Of a stretch of 64,000 nucleotides of DNA, positions 62,590 through 64,000 are shown piece by piece; within the stretch, counting starts at the first letter, position 1, and each line of letters starts with the position of its first letter. The stretch covers positions 1,061,001 to 1,125,000 of the forward strand of contig JAQFVV010012513.1 in NCBI GenBank assembly GCA_028023455.1. The letters run 5' to 3'. The notes under the pieces are model-generated. The model did no database searches. It was given only the letters and a program-made list of their open reading frames with translations, and had not been told where the DNA came from. The position numbers were made by a program, and so were the translations under genes. The stretch is from Epiperipatus broadwayi (Eukaryota > Onychophora > Udeonychophora > Euonychophora > Peripatidae).

Positions 62590-62988
62590 GTATACTGAAA
62601 TCAACAAACTGTTATATAAATAAATAAACAACACATTAATTAATTTATGGCATGACTGTCATTTCTATTAGCAGACACAAGCTAACTATAGTTCTTAATT
62701 ATTATTTTTATATTGGTATAAAAAAATAAATAGTAATTGATACATACTGTAATGAGTTGGTGGTTACATAGCTTTTTTGATGAAATGTGTGATTGAAATA
62801 TCATATTATCATGTCATTTTTGTTTTTTGTTGTTGTTAATTAGATATTAAATAATTGTTTTAAAAAGTACTCTTTCTAGTCTTAGTTACTTTATCTAATT
62901 CCTGTTTCATGAAGTGCAGTGGGTGTGATCTTATATCATGACAGCATATATTCTAGGATTTAGTTTTTTTATGATTCCAATAAAACTA
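62468..62988. repeat. TA microsatellites with a TTTAATTACAACATTA tandem, then non-coding
   Basis: TA runs to about 62,586 are interrupted twice by the word ATTTAATTACAACATTA. The 63-codon frame 62,407-62,598 is built from the LTR end plus TA repeats. 62,600-62,988 shows nothing recognisable. Confidence 0.8.
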
Positions 62989-63275
62989 GCTATTTATAAA
63001 TAGCGGAAGCCCAAAATTTGCTTAAGGTTATTTAAAATAAGCTAATTTATGTATTTATTTCTCACTTGCTCACCGTAATAAATTATTGGGTTCTTACTTC
63101 CTGAGCTAGATTCATGTAGAAATAGTTATTTATAAGTAGGGGAAGCCAATGAAGCCCACAATTTGCTTAAGGTTATTTATAATAAGCTAATTTATATATA
63201 TATTTACTTTCCTCTTGCTCACAGTAATCAATTATAAAGTTCTTGCTTCCTGAGCTAGATTCATGCATAACAGCT
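62989..63275 (+). repeat. Tandem duplication, about 147-bp unit
   Basis: TATTTATAAATAGCGGAAGCC...CTGAGCTAGATTCATG is followed directly by TATTTATAAGTAGGGGAAGCC...CTGAGCTAGATTCATG. The units match at about 85% with small indels. Confidence 0.75.
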
Positions 63276-63288
63276 ATATAAAATAAAG

Positions 63289-63291
<3 letters not shown>

Positions 63292-63362
<71 letters not shown>
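63292..63362 (+). repeat. (TA)n microsatellite
   Basis: About 35 uninterrupted TA units. Confidence 0.98.
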
Positions 63363-63366
<4 letters not shown>

Positions 63367-63846
63367 TTATATATAATGCATGGGCATCCAGATGATGATG
63401 GTGACTGTGAATCCTGGTTTGGCATGAAGATTATATTCTTTAAAGACCATTCACTACATTTTAGTTTAGTCTCTATGAGACATTAAATTTATAATGGCCA
63501 GTACATCAAGGGTGCTAAGGGTCCAGAGCATTGATGATGACGATCAGCATATTTTAATACCCCATGTTTATTGCTTTATTATTATATATTCATATAGATT
63601 ATCATTTAAATTTGTGCATCCTAATTAAGGTTTAAATTGCCCAATTTCCAGCAAGGGCTCAATAGCTAGCCTGGTCTATAGTAGATCATTTTTAATCTAG
63701 TCACCAGATTGACTTTTAATTTATTTTTGTTTGCTAATAATTCATGATTGATGAATGATTATTACTTTTGGGTAGTACTGGTGAACTTATAGTTAGATGT
63801 GCTGATCACCCAGAATGATCTATCATGCTCATTCTGTTGATATTAA

Positions 63847-63849
<3 letters not shown>
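63363..63849. other. Non-coding stretch with a family F-like word
   Basis: CCTGGTTTGGCATGAAGAT at about 63,413 matches the centre of family F. The rest is unrecognised. Confidence 0.3.

Positions 63850-63941
<92 letters not shown>
63850..63941 (+). repeat. (TA)n microsatellite
   Basis: About 45 TA units, near the end of the window. Confidence 0.98.
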
Positions 63942-63944
<3 letters not shown>

Positions 63945-64000
63945 ACCACTAATGAATAGTGCTCAATGTAAAATTGTTGTATGCAATCATTAAAATAAAA

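Overview
This is an AT-rich (about 70% A+T by eye) piece of animal nuclear genome, most likely from an invertebrate. The evidence is long AT, ATC, ATT and TATC microsatellites, several non-LTR retrotransposon types, a Penelope-like element, tRNA-derived SINEs, MITE-like hairpins and LTR-like direct repeats. I found no convincing host gene, functional tRNA, rRNA or CRISPR array. The sequence alone does not name the species. Nearly all open frames are pieces of transposons or shadows of repeats.

Layout. 0-13.5 kb: non-coding sequence with hairpins (3.0, 9.25, 10.7 kb), a hAT-type MITE nested in a palindromic repeat (3.4-4.3 kb), two SINE types, and an old RTE/BovB fragment (12.7-13.5 kb). 13.5-19.7 kb: a pair of 1.83-kb direct repeats; the second copy is split by a head-to-head pair of 5'-truncated Penelope-like elements and the first copy preserves the empty site. 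20.7-23.0 kb: a LINE with a CCHC finger. 24.2-25.7 kb: two palindromic elements carrying hammerhead motifs. 28.0-30.2 kb: a 460-bp tetranucleotide array, then family D units interrupted by a tandem insert (E). 32.1-38.4 kb: two LINEs with GAATT tails, the second split by a nearly complete 3.27-kb RTE/BovB element. 38.7-42.1 kb: a SINE, a palindromic element (F) and a second hammerhead element (C). 43.9-48.7 kb: an old full-length RTE/BovB copy that has collected a SINE, a foldback element and a hairpin holding a further insert. 52.1-53.1 kb: an L1/Tx1-like remnant. 53.76-62.47 kb: two 3.2-kb direct repeats around a 2.3-kb centre with one 293-codon frame, read as an LTR retroelement with very long LTRs. 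62.5-64 kb: TA microsatellites and a tandem duplication.

The main discovery candidate is a set of short, tailless, coding-free elements (families A, C and possibly F) that carry type I hammerhead-ribozyme-like cores with long stem I. They are flanked by 12-16 bp target-site duplications, and most copies are inverted head-to-head. The Penelope-like insert here has the same palindromic shape and a 15-bp duplication. Together they look like retrozyme-like passengers of a Penelope-type machinery, seen as several families in one 64-kb window. The ribozyme folds were drawn by hand and the mobilisation link is inference.
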